22,438 nt of DNA, from positions 1 to 22,438 of the forward strand of contig DAXETY010000120.1 of assembly GCA_051155755.1 (NCBI GenBank), read 5' to 3'. Each line of letters starts with the position of its first letter. The stretch's first letter is position 1. Shown here piece after piece: positions 1 to 7,844 of the stretch. The DNA is from DAXETY01 sp051155755 (GTDB taxonomy: Bacteria; Desulfobacterota; Desulfobacteria; Desulfobacterales; SG8-13). Below the pieces are notes generated by a model, which saw nothing but the letters and a program-made list of their open reading frames with translations, made no database searches and had not been told where the DNA came from. Position numbers and translations under genes: made by a program.

Positions 1-658
1 TTAAATCGCGACGGTTCAGGATACAGAAGTCCGTCGCAGTGACGGCCAAACCGCTGAGCGCTGCAGATCAGGCCCAGAGCTGGAAGCGCTTCACTTCTGG
101 AAAAAAGAAATGCGAGGCAGTCGATATCCAGTTAAAGCTAGAATAAATAAAATGGAGAAAAGAAGGAAGTCAATGGGATCTTTCATTATTTGCCTAATCA
201 CAGCCCCTCTATTTTGTTTACTGAACATGCGATTTTTTGTCAAGCAACAATTCGAATTTGGTTAGAATGTTGCCGCGACATTCTGCTGAAGCCACAGGGA
301 AGCGATCCTTCGTTTTTGGCAGAAAAAGCCCAAAATGTGGACCTTGAGGTGAATTGGGCTGCTACCGGTGGGGGCCCGACGGGTCCGGATCCGGATTGAC
401 CCGGAAAGATCGAGGTTGTATTCTGGCCAGAATTGGTAAAAAGTTAGGTTATGAATCACTTCGCAATAACCATCCGGCTGCGAGGCACTATGGGAAGAGT
501 ATTCTGGATGCTGAACGTACTGCTCGTCACCGCTTATCTGGCAATTCTGCTGGTTTAAACCGTCCGTCCGGACCGCCGCAAATCCTAAATAAAACAGACA
601 ATCCGCAGCCCCGCCAACCGAATTGGGGAACCTCCCTCCGAACCCCTTCTCTCCGGCC
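1..658. other. gene-poor left end, no convincing conventional gene
   Basis: This stretch has mixed base composition and no ORF resembling a known family. The longer reading frames here lack a convincing ribosome binding site and look random. Two very short hydrophobic ORFs (152-265 and 451-558, plus strand) are the only coding candidates, and the second is listed separately. A self-complementary segment near 379-402 (CGGGTC and GACCCG arms around a BamHI-like palindrome) could form a weak hairpin. No clear terminator is visible for the minus-strand SYLF gene that ends at 659. Confidence 0.5.
451..558 (+). CDS. possible 35-residue single-pass membrane peptide
   Basis: This short ORF starts with ATG at 451 and ends with TAA at 556-558. 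Its C-terminal half (MGRVFWMLNVLLVTAYLAIL and onward) is a plausible single transmembrane helix after a short basic N-terminus. An internal ATG at 490 has a closer Shine-Dalgarno-like GAGG, so the real product could be 22 residues. I do not recognise a family. Support rests only on the hydrophobic helix and a passable ribosome binding site, so it may be chance. A second tiny ORF upstream (152-265; AGAAGGAAG precedes its inner ATG at 173) is also hydrophobic and equally unproven. Confidence 0.25.
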   Translation: MNHFAITIRLRGTMGRVFWMLNVLLVTAYLAILLV

Positions 659-1384
659 TTACTCGGGACGGTCTGCTGCGTCTTCGACCTGGCGCAGGCG
701 GCGGCGAAGGTCTTCGGTCCCTTCGGGAGCGGTGAGTTCTCGCTTTACGAAGATATCGGCCGGCCGCAAATTGCGGCCGTTATAGTAGGCATCGTTATAG
801 CGTTCCGCGACACTGACCACGGTGCCCTCCAGGGAAAACCCCAAAAACGCCCCCTTGGCCAGCGTAAAGGAGATCATGTCCGCGGTCAGATTCAGGGGCG
901 TGGCGGCTTCGGCCCCGACTCCCACCGGCCCTGCGGCCACCGAAACCGCCCCGCCGAGCTTGAAATTGGAGGTGTACAGGGATTCGATGCCGCGCCGGGT
1001 CATCACCATCAACAGCACTTCCATTTTCTGGACCCCGATCTGAACGCCGATGCTGCCGGCCCCGAGGGTGTAGAAGGCCGGTCCGATCCAGTCGCCGGTC
1101 GCCTCGTCTTTGACCATCAAAATGGCCCGTCCGCCGGAACCGCCGAGAACGAACGCCCCCTTGTACATTGCCGGGGCGATCAGCACCCCTTCGGCCGCCT
1201 GCAGGTGAACCTGCACATAGTCCACCTCGGTCAGAAAGCGGTTCAGGCTCGCCAGGGAGGCGTCCACCAGCTGCTGGGCCTTGAAATCATCGGCCCGCAC
1301 CGCGGAGGTCAGCAGCCCGGTCGCCACAAAAAAGCAAACAAGCCACGTCGCCCATGCGGTTGCGCTTCGCTCTTTTGCTCGCAT
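659..1384 (-). CDS. secreted SYLF-domain (YSC84-like) lipid-binding protein
   Basis: The product is 241 residues and belongs to the SYLF/DUF500 family, whose eukaryotic members bind phosphoinositides; bacterial members are exported proteins of unknown role. A signal peptide is visible at about residues 1-31: basic start, hydrophobic core, then a TSAVRA-type cleavage site before DDFKAQQ. The SYLF core follows, with the glycine-rich GAFVLGGSGGRAILM segment, a GVQIGVQKMEVLLMVMT segment and the late GAFLGFSLEGT motif. The C-terminus is charged and probably helical. I chose the ATG at 1384 because GAGGGAGA lies just upstream and the signal peptide begins there; the 48 residues further upstream look non-coding. 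It follows the mscS-like gene by 70 bases on the same strand, so the two may be co-transcribed. Confidence 0.9.
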   Translation of the reverse strand: MRAKERSATAWATWLVCFFVATGLLTSAVRADDFKAQQLVDASLASLNRFLTEVDYVQVHLQAAEGVLIAPAMYKGAFVLGGSGGRAILMVKDEATGDWIGPAFYTLGAGSIGVQIGVQKMEVLLMVMTRRGIESLYTSNFKLGGAVSVAAGPVGVGAEAATPLNLTADMISFTLAKGAFLGFSLEGTVVSVAERYNDAYYNGRNLRPADIFVKRELTAPEGTEDLRRRLRQVEDAADRPE

Positions 1385-1454
1385 CGAAATCTCCCTCGCC
1401 TCGGTTTGCAAAACCGGTTTCGATAAATTGCCGGATCGACGAAAAGTGATCGTT

Positions 1455-2762
1455 TCAGAAAGCCGCCGGGCTGCCGGCCTGGGACTTGATGTGAACGTCG
1501 CGCTGGGGAAACGGAATCTCGATTCCATGCTCCTGAAACGCGTCCCAGACGGCCAGGCGAATCTTGCTGCTGACGTTGGAAACCCCGTTTTCCGGGTCCC
1601 CGACCCAGATCCGCATCTCCAGATCCACCGAGCTGTCGCCGAAGTTTTTCAGCTGGCACACCGGAGCGGGATGATCCAGTACCCGGTCGATGCCCCGGGC
1701 GGCCTGCACCATCAGGTCCATGGCTTTGTGAATGTCGGCGCTGTAAGATACGCCCACCCCGATCTTCAGCCGCACCAATCGATCGCTGAACGACCAGTTG
1801 ATGACTTGCTGGGTGATCAGATCTTCATTAGGGATCAGGTATTCGAAGCCGTCCCGGGTGACCACCGACACGTAGCGGGCTCCCAGGGAATCAATGCGGC
1901 CGTAGCTGTCGCCGACCTCGACCACGTCGCCGGGTTTGATGGATTTGTCCAGCAGGAGAATCACCCCGCTGATCAGGTTCGAAACCACCTTTTGCAGGCC
2001 GAACCCGATGCCCACACCGATGGCACCGCCGATGAAAGCAAAGGCCGACAAATTGATGCCGAGACTGCTCAGCGCGACGACCACCGCCACAGTCAGCAAG
2101 GTGACCTTAAGGGCTTTGCTCAGCAGCACCTGCACCGAAGGGGTGAGGTCCTCCAGGCTCATCAGGCGCTTTTCGAGGAGGCCCGACGCGCTGGAGGCCA
2201 GCTTCAGGAGCACGGCAAACACGATCACGCCCTTGATCACCAGCAGCAAGGAGACGTGCACCCCGCCAAGGGTGATCGCCAACTGATCGAGCAATTCGAT
2301 CGTCGGGCCCAGCAGGTTGAGGATGTGCAGGGCGGCCACCGTCCAGGCGGTGATCGACAACAGCTTCGACCAGTTGGATTCCCGCATCATGGCGGTGGTG
2401 AAGCGTATGATGATCCAGGCGGTCAAAAGCCGGGCGGCGGTGTCGATCAAAGCTGTGGGCAGCTCGTAGCGATGAAACGCCACCGAACCGATCCGCAGCA
2501 GAAAAATGGCGAACAAAAAGGAAACCAGCGGCAATAAAGCGCCGAGCAGTTTTGCCGGAAGGCGATCGCTGCGGGTGCGGGTTTCACGCAGGCGCTGCAG
2601 CCGCTTTTTGATCGGCTGTCCGATCAGCGGCGCGATCAGCAGCGCCGCTGCGACCACCCCGGCTGCGGCCAGCGTTTCGATGGTCAGCGCTTTTTGAAGG
2701 ATCCAGTGCCACAGATCGGTCAGTTGCTTTAGCAAAAATTCGGGATCGAAAAATTTATCCAT
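1455..2762 (-). CDS. MscS-family mechanosensitive ion channel
   Basis: This 435-residue inner-membrane protein is a small-conductance mechanosensitive channel, which opens under membrane tension to release solutes during hypo-osmotic shock. Several hydrophobic helices fill residues 30-235. The pore helix is the Gly/Ala-rich segment at about 241-270 (FIGGAIGVGIGFGLQKVVSN), followed by the beta domain with the KPGDVVEV motif at 276-283 and the NEDLITQQVINWS segment near 312-324. The C-terminal soluble domain ends near residue 425. It is longer than E. coli MscS (about 286 residues) because of extra N-terminal helices, a common arrangement. The ATG at 2762 fits the hydrophobic N-terminus, although its ribosome binding site is weak. 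A longer form starting at 2837 is possible but has no better site. The family is certain; the exact subclass is not. Confidence 0.95.
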   Translation of the reverse strand: MDKFFDPEFLLKQLTDLWHWILQKALTIETLAAAGVVAAALLIAPLIGQPIKKRLQRLRETRTRSDRLPAKLLGALLPLVSFLFAIFLLRIGSVAFHRYELPTALIDTAARLLTAWIIIRFTTAMMRESNWSKLLSITAWTVAALHILNLLGPTIELLDQLAITLGGVHVSLLLVIKGVIVFAVLLKLASSASGLLEKRLMSLEDLTPSVQVLLSKALKVTLLTVAVVVALSSLGINLSAFAFIGGAIGVGIGFGLQKVVSNLISGVILLLDKSIKPGDVVEVGDSYGRIDSLGARYVSVVTRDGFEYLIPNEDLITQQVINWSFSDRLVRLKIGVGVSYSADIHKAMDLMVQAARGIDRVLDHPAPVCQLKNFGDSSVDLEMRIWVGDPENGVSNVSSKIRLAVWDAFQEHGIEIPFPQRDVHIKSQAGSPAAF

Positions 2763-2970
2763 GAATTTACATCCAATGAAAAAATCGAAAGAAAGTTGCA
2801 GGCCAAGGTACGATTTCGACAATGCCTGCGACGGCATAAACGCGGAAGCGCCGGCCGAACGACGCTGGCCATACCATAGGTCAGTGGCGCCCAAAATCAA
2901 GCCGGTGCATTGGCCCGGCCGGCGGCTCAATCGCAGCCGGCATGCGATCCGTCCCGCCGGGTTTCATAAG

Positions 2971-4968
2971 TCAGCAGTCTTCGCCACCGATTATGGGGCT
3001 GCTGATCGGAAGCGCAATGGAAACCGTGGTTCCCTGCCCCGGCTGCGAATCCAGGCGGAAGGTACCGCCGCAGATCTCGGCCCGCTCCTGCATGCTTTTT
3101 AAACCAAAACCGCTGAGAGAATTCTCCCGGTGTTCGAAGGCTTGAACCTCAAATCCGCATCCGTTGTCTTCCACGGTGAGATGGATGCAGTTTTGATCCC
3201 GGCTCAATTGGATACACACCCGGGATGCATCACTGTGCCGGGCGGTGTTGTGCAGGGCTTCCTGCAGTACCCGGTAGATCACGATCTTCAGCGATTCTGG
3301 GATATCATCTTCCAGGATGTCGATTTGACGGACCAGGCGAATGCTGCCGTAATTTTCGGCGAACTGGCGGAAATACCATTCCAGGGTCGACAGCAGGCCC
3401 AGGTCATCGAGGGTCGTCGGCCGCAGTTTGGCGGAAATGCGCTTGGTTTCTTTGATGGCATCGACCAGGTAGGCAATGGTTTTTTTCAGGGAGGCGGCCG
3501 CCGCCCGGGGCTGCGGTTCGATCTGCTCAGCAATGCCCTCGAGGCTGAACTTGATGGCCGCCAGGCTGGCGCCGATGCTGTCGTGAAGTTCTTTGGCAGT
3601 GGTTTTGCGGTCGCTTTCCAGCGCTTCGATACTTTTGCGGGACAACTCCTGGAGGTGGCGCTGCGATTTCAGCAGTTCGGATTCCATTTGCTTGCGAACG
3701 GTGATGTCCTTGGCGATGGTGGCCAGGGATACGACGACGCCGGAAACATCCACCATTGGAAAGGCCGTCACCAGGACGGGAAATGCCCGTCCGGAGCGAT
3801 CCTGCCGGATCCCTTCCCAATCGCGCACCTCTTCGCCTCGCTTGCAGCGCTCCCGCAGCCGGTCCGACCAGTGATGACGATCGGGCGGCGATATGCACCG
3901 GATCGGTTTTCCGATCATTTCCGCCCGGCTCCAGCCGTAAACGCGCTCCGCCTCCCGGTTCAGATCGATGATGGTGCCGGAGAGGTCTTCGATGATGATG
4001 GGATCGGCTGCATCGGTGAAAACCCGGGACCACTGGTGCAGACGCTGTTCGGCCTTTTTACGTTCCTGCATTTCCGCCTGCAGGGCGGTTACGGTGGCCT
4101 GCAGCTGGCTGGTGCGCTCCCGGACCATGGACTCCAGCTCGTTATGGGCCTGCTGAAGCGTTTTTTCGGCTTGCTTGCGCTCGGTGACGTCCACGGCCAC
4201 CACATTGATTCCCAGGATTTGCCCCTTCGGCGTTTTCAGCGGCAGCCAGTGCTCGACCCAGGTGCGCTGCTGATCGGGATTGGCCGGGGTCGTACCGCTG
4301 ATTTCAATGCCCAGCACCGGTTTGCCGGTAGTGATAATCCGTTGAAGTATCGTCTCGGCCTGCTCGGCCAGATCGGGCAAAATCTCCGGCACCGTTCGAC
4401 CGATATGATCAGCCGCCGGCACGCCGTTGATTTCAGCCAGGCGATCGTTGATGCGGACAAAGCGCAGCTCTGTGTCCAGCACACACAAACCCACCGGCGC
4501 GGTATTGTAGATTGCTTCGAGTTCGGCATACTGCTGCTGGGCGGTGGCTTCGCTGCGCAGCAGCGCCGCTTCGGTTTGTTTGCGATTGTTGACGTCCAGA
4601 AAGGTTCCCAGGATCCGCCGAACGCTGCCGTCGGCCCGGCGATCATAAATCGTATCGCGGGAATAACACCAGATCCAACGACCGTCGGCGGTCTGAAAGC
4701 GGTATTCGATTTCCAGGATGTCCTCATCTCCGGCCTGCTGGACCCGTTGGAAGTGCGCGGTGATCCGGGCATGGTCTTCGGGATGAAAGCGCTGGAAAAA
4801 GGAGATCCCCATCGCCCGGATGTCTGCCAGCGTGTATCCGGTAATCCGCGTATATTCCGGGTTGATGAACACGTTGCGTTGGGCGTCGAAATCGAAAATG
4901 TACAACCCGTTCAGGGACGACATCACCAACTTGTCTGCAAACAGCGGAGCTTTGGGTATGTCCATCAT
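2971..4968 (-). CDS. soluble PAS-PAS-PAS sensor histidine kinase, NarX/HisKA_3 type
   Basis: This 665-residue kinase shows no transmembrane helix, so it probably senses a cytoplasmic signal. Three PAS/PAC units are visible at about residues 12-130, 145-265 and 308-428, with a coiled-coil linker at 265-310. The dimerisation and phosphoacceptor domain is of the HisKA_3 type, with the phospho-accepting residue H462 in KELHDSIGAS. The HATPase domain follows, with N574 in the N box (LQEALHN), DNGCGF at 601-606 and GFGLKSMQERA at 620-630. Kinases of this class usually phosphorylate LuxR/NarL-type regulators, but none is encoded in this window. AGGGAG lies four bases upstream of the first of two tandem ATGs. 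No ligand-binding residue could be assigned to the PAS domains by eye. Confidence 0.94.
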   Translation of the reverse strand: MMDIPKAPLFADKLVMSSLNGLYIFDFDAQRNVFINPEYTRITGYTLADIRAMGISFFQRFHPEDHARITAHFQRVQQAGDEDILEIEYRFQTADGRWIWCYSRDTIYDRRADGSVRRILGTFLDVNNRKQTEAALLRSEATAQQQYAELEAIYNTAPVGLCVLDTELRFVRINDRLAEINGVPAADHIGRTVPEILPDLAEQAETILQRIITTGKPVLGIEISGTTPANPDQQRTWVEHWLPLKTPKGQILGINVVAVDVTERKQAEKTLQQAHNELESMVRERTSQLQATVTALQAEMQERKKAEQRLHQWSRVFTDAADPIIIEDLSGTIIDLNREAERVYGWSRAEMIGKPIRCISPPDRHHWSDRLRERCKRGEEVRDWEGIRQDRSGRAFPVLVTAFPMVDVSGVVVSLATIAKDITVRKQMESELLKSQRHLQELSRKSIEALESDRKTTAKELHDSIGASLAAIKFSLEGIAEQIEPQPRAAAASLKKTIAYLVDAIKETKRISAKLRPTTLDDLGLLSTLEWYFRQFAENYGSIRLVRQIDILEDDIPESLKIVIYRVLQEALHNTARHSDASRVCIQLSRDQNCIHLTVEDNGCGFEVQAFEHRENSLSGFGLKSMQERAEICGGTFRLDSQPGQGTTVSIALPISSPIIGGEDC

Positions 4969-5088
4969 GGCGCTCCCTGCGCGGGCTGCATTTCGGCACC
5001 GGATTCACGAAGGGTTTTCGGAGGGATCATCAGTTTTACGTAACGCAATTTGGCGAAATATTCAAATGGGAGCGGGGCGGTGACCGGA

Positions 5089-5126
5089 CCGCTGTCTTTA
5101 CGGCAAACCGCCGAAAAAAACAGCGG
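5089..5126. repeat. inverted repeat upstream of the histidine kinase gene
   Basis: Arms CCGCTGT (5089-5095) and ACAGCGG (5120-5126) enclose a second small hairpin (CGG/CCG around 5101-5113) and an A-run. It lies 121 bases upstream of the kinase start and downstream of the peroxiredoxin gene. It could be part of a terminator for the latter or an operator for the former; neither is established. Confidence 0.35.
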
Positions 5127-5149
5127 CCCGGCTTACATGCGAGGTAGCG

Positions 5150-5167
5150 CTGCCGGAATGCCGGCAG
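5150..5167. terminator. possible hairpin terminator after the peroxiredoxin gene
   Basis: A perfect 7-bp stem (CTGCCGG / CCGGCAG, loop AATG on the plus strand) begins 18 bases past the peroxiredoxin stop. No T-run follows on the minus strand, so an intrinsic terminator is only possible, not shown. Confidence 0.3.
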
Positions 5168-5185
5168 TCGATTTACAGGCGGGCA

Positions 5186-5905
5186 TCAATCGAAGGCCAT
5201 TTCGGTTTTCCAAACCTCCCATACTTTCCCGACCAGGTCCGGACCCGGTTTCAGGGTCAGCTTGCCGGGTTTCCATCCGGCAGGGGTAGCCTCTTTGCCT
5301 TTGCTCTCGCGGACATGCTGGAAGGCCTGTACCTGCCGAATGGTCTCCAGCACGCTGCGGCCGACCGGCGGGGTCAGGACCTCGTAGCCCTGGATGACCC
5401 CCTCCGGGTCAATGATAAATTTTCCACGGGTCTCCACGCCGGCTTCTTCGTCAAACACCCCATAGACGCGACCGACTTTGCCGCCGGTGTCCGAGAGCAT
5501 GGGAAAGGGAATGCCGGATGCCACCATCTTGGACAACTCGTGGTCGTGCCACATTTTGTGAACGAAAACGCTGTCGATGCTCATTGTAAGGATTTCGACC
5601 CCCAGTTTTTCAAATGTGGCATACTTTTCGGCAACTGCCGAAATTTCAGTGGCTCAGACGAAGGTAAAATCACCGGGATAAAAACAGATCAAAACCCATT
5701 TGCCCAGGTATTCAGACAAACGGACCGAAACGAATTTGCCCTGATGATAGGCCGGTGCAGCAAAATCCGGCGCCTTTCTCCCCACCTGGATCATGGATCT
5801 CACCTCCTTTACAATCGCTGTTTTTTCCGTTTCCACAGTTTCCGGTGATCCCCCTACGGGACCGCCGGTCGGCCGGGCACAACCGACTTCCATCTCTTCG
5901 CCCAT
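5186..5905 (-). CDS. selenocysteine peroxiredoxin (AhpC/Prx1 type), in-frame TGA at codon 84
   Basis: Conceptual translation across the in-frame TGA at 5656-5654 gives a 239-residue peroxiredoxin, a thiol/selenol peroxidase that reduces hydrogen peroxide and organic peroxides. The TGA falls exactly at the peroxidatic Cys of the P-x3-T-x2-C motif: P77, T81, U84 in YPGDFTFV-U-ATEIS. The matching active-site Arg is R160 (TRGKFIIDPEG). Sequence on both sides stays in one frame and matches the family end to end, so this is not a frameshift or a broken gene. A SECIS-like hairpin follows the TGA. The AhpC C-terminal resolving Cys (VCPxxWKPG in typical proteins) is replaced here by ATPAGWKPG, so the enzyme is probably of 1-Cys/1-Sec type; C9 and C74 are the only cysteines. 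I chose the ATG at 5905 because AGAGGAGG precedes it at good spacing. The final stop is also TGA, after MAFD. Confidence 0.92.
5626..5643 (-). promoter_or_regulatory. SECIS-like hairpin directing selenocysteine insertion
   Basis: On the minus strand TTTCGGC-AGTT-GCCGAAA forms a perfect 7-bp stem with a four-base loop. The loop starts 17 bases after the TGA codon, and G is its second base. From memory, bacterial SECIS elements need the apical loop roughly 16-37 bases downstream with a G among the first two loop bases, so this fits. It lies inside the coding region, as bacterial SECIS elements do. Confidence 0.8.
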
Positions 5906-6000
5906 GGCTGCCTCCTCTGGTTGTGGTGAAATGGGGCCGGCCGGGATTTTGGCTGAAAATCGGCCGGCAAAAGGATCGGTGCGGTACAGAACACCATTTG

Positions 6001-6014
6001 TGAGTATATACTCA
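6001..6014. promoter_or_regulatory. 14-bp perfect palindrome upstream of the peroxiredoxin gene
   Basis: TGAGTATATACTCA is perfectly self-complementary and lies 96 bases upstream of the peroxiredoxin ATG. It contains TATACT, a passable -10 element on the minus strand, although no good -35 is seen. It looks like a dimeric-repressor operator, possibly redox-responsive. The protein that binds it is unknown. Confidence 0.4.
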
Positions 6015-6181
6015 TTATCCGTCGCAAAACTGGTACGGTTTGTAAAGTGCGAATTCATTTTTTTTGGAAGGAATCCAGGTGGGAAGTTGACCGGGACTCT
6101 GATAAATCGGTCAAATCCGGAACCTTCGGGCTGAAACCGGTGCTCAAAGAATCGGTCCGACAAGGGCTTTATCGCCCCGGG

Positions 6182-7204
6182 CTAGTGCCGAACCATCAGT
6201 TGCCTGAAACCGTTTACACAGCCCAGGAGGCGTGCGGCACCGAGGATCACGGTTCGAAGGGGGTCTTCGGCCAGCGTCAGGGGCAGGCCCACTTCCCGGT
6301 GTAACCGGGTGTCCAGATTGCGGAGCAGGGCGCCGCCGCCGCTGAGCAGGATGCCGCGATCGATCACGTCGGCGGAAAGCTCCGGGGGAATGTCTTCGAG
6401 GGCGGAACAAACGGTCTTGATAATGGTATCCACCGGTTCGGCAATGGCACCGGCAATCTCCACCGAATCGACCCGCAGCACTTTCGGAATTCCGGAGGTC
6501 AGGTCGCGGCCCTTGACGTCGATCTGCTGGGTTTCGGAAGGGTCGGGGCAGGCATCTCCGATTTCCGTTTTCAAAATTTCGGCGGTAACCTCGCCGATCA
6601 ACAGGTTGTAAGTGCGTTTGATGTAGCTCTGGATGGCGCCGTCGATGGCATCACCGGCGGTTTTCACCGAGTGGCTGGAGACGATGCCGGCAAGGGAAAT
6701 CACCGACACTTCCGTGGTGCCGCCGCCGATGTCCACCACCATGCTGCAGGTCGGATCGGCTACGGGGAGCCCGGCCCCCAGGGCAGCAGCCACAGACGCG
6801 TCCACCAGGGTCACTTTGCGGGCTCCGGCCGATTCGGCCGCCTCCTGCACCGCCCGAACTTCGATCGGCGTGATGCCGGCCGGCACGGCAATCACAACTT
6901 CCAGCCGCGCAAATCGACGTCTGCCGCGGGCCGAGCGGATAAAATACTTCAGCATGGCACAGGCCGCCTCGAGGTCGGCAATGGCGCCATCCCGCAGGGG
7001 ACGAATCACGGCAATCGTCGGCGGGGTTCTGCCCAGCATGCGCTTGGCCTCGGAACCGACGGCCAGCAGCTGCCCGTCGTCACCGTTGCGGTGTTGAACG
7101 GCGACCATCGTGGGCTCGTTGATCACCACGCCACGGTCCTCGGTGTAAAGCAGGGTTCGCGTAGTACCGAGGTCGATCGCCAGGCGGTTTGCAAACCAGT
7201 TCAT
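6182..7204 (-). CDS. MreB-like bacterial actin, probable paralog with altered active site
   Basis: This 340-residue protein matches MreB along its length, the cytoskeletal ATPase that organises lateral cell-wall synthesis. Visible are the phosphate-1 motif AIDLGTTRTLLY (9-20), RPLRDGAIADLEA (68-80), VPAGITPIEVRAV (107-119), phosphate-2 VVDIGGGTTEVSVISL (156-171), YNLLIGEVTAEILKTEIG (199-216) and the adenosine motif GILLSGGGALLRNLDTRL (284-301). In usual MreB proteins the segment after GAR reads L-I-(D/E)-E-P-M-A-A-A; here it is L-V-D-A-S-V-A-A-A, so Ala136 takes the place of the catalytic Glu. No mreC or mreD lies beside it, unlike the housekeeping locus. The ATG at 7204 gives the normal length; its ribosome binding site is weak. 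A second, canonical mreB elsewhere in the genome is likely but not shown. Confidence 0.93.
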   Translation of the reverse strand: MNWFANRLAIDLGTTRTLLYTEDRGVVINEPTMVAVQHRNGDDGQLLAVGSEAKRMLGRTPPTIAVIRPLRDGAIADLEAACAMLKYFIRSARGRRRFARLEVVIAVPAGITPIEVRAVQEAAESAGARKVTLVDASVAAALGAGLPVADPTCSMVVDIGGGTTEVSVISLAGIVSSHSVKTAGDAIDGAIQSYIKRTYNLLIGEVTAEILKTEIGDACPDPSETQQIDVKGRDLTSGIPKVLRVDSVEIAGAIAEPVDTIIKTVCSALEDIPPELSADVIDRGILLSGGGALLRNLDTRLHREVGLPLTLAEDPLRTVILGAARLLGCVNGFRQLMVRH

Positions 7205-7844
7205 GAGTCCGATCTCGTGTTTGAGGGTAAATTTTATGATGCAAATTGGGTGCCGAGACCGAACTACTATATAAATCACTGAAATAATATACTTTATTTA
7301 AAATCGCTTCTGTAAACCGCCTCATATTGCAGGATTTTACCTGCAGCCGGTTGCAGGCAACAGCAGGATATTTCATACAGAAAGGCTGCAAATCTGTCCG
7401 ACGAAAGCTGAGCGTTTCAAAGTTTCAAAACGAAAATGGACTGAAATCCTCTGAGTAAAAAGAAAAAATAATTTGAAACGCTCAATTTCGGAAAAAAGGA
7501 TGGGTGGCATACCGAAGCAGCCACCCAAAGAGGAAAAGATGCGCAGTCTGTCAGAAGTGACAGAATGAAGCTGATCTTTTCTTATTGCCAATTCCATGCC
7601 AATTCTCCGATATCCAAATCTTATATATTTTTCAGGCAGTTGTATTTTGGCCGTTTTGCGGATGCTGCCAGTCTGTGAACGAAAGGAACGAAAACAGGGT
7701 ATTTCATTTCCCAATGCAGCCCTTCCTTTGCCGGTCGGTACCATTGCCGAATCCCCGATGCTGTTATAGGATTTGTCGTAAAACAAACCGAATTGAAAAT
7801 TTGAAACGCCAATGTTGGACAAACCCTGTTTCGGAGCTGTCACC
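7205..7844. other. 640-bp AT-rich intergenic region between divergent genes
   Basis: This region separates the minus-strand mreB-like gene from the plus-strand hypothetical gene. It is clearly richer in A and T than its surroundings. It holds the TGAGCGTTTCAAA inverted repeat (7409-7484), a third copy of TTTGAAACGC at 7800-7809, and a small CCTGCA/TGCAGG hairpin at 7340-7357. A weak plus-strand promoter candidate is TTGCCG at 7744-7749, 17 bases, then TAGGAT at 7767-7772. A weak minus-strand candidate for mreB is TTTACA, 19 bases, then TATATT near 7281-7312. A 157-codon minus-strand ORF (7846-7373) spans much of it but resembles nothing I know and has no ribosome binding site. Confidence 0.55.
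7409..7484. repeat. 13-bp perfect inverted repeat with 50-bp spacer
   Basis: Arms TGAGCGTTTCAAA (7409-7421) and TTTGAAACGCTCA (7472-7484) are exact complements. Pairing can extend outward through CGAAA/TTTCG with a small bulge, giving about 20 paired bases. A partial tandem copy (GTTTCAAAACG) follows the left arm, and TTTGAAACGC recurs at 7800-7809. It may be a distal operator set or the remnant of a small mobile element. Confidence 0.6.

Noticed and set aside
3130..5043. 637-codon plus-strand ORF opposite the histidine kinase gene
   Set aside because: The antisense strand carries an intact three-PAS kinase with all catalytic motifs, so this frame is a shadow.
5654..5656. Frameshift or nonsense pseudogene in the peroxiredoxin
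   Set aside because: Both sides remain in the same frame, the TGA lies at the catalytic residue, and a hairpin follows at SECIS distance, so selenocysteine explains it better.
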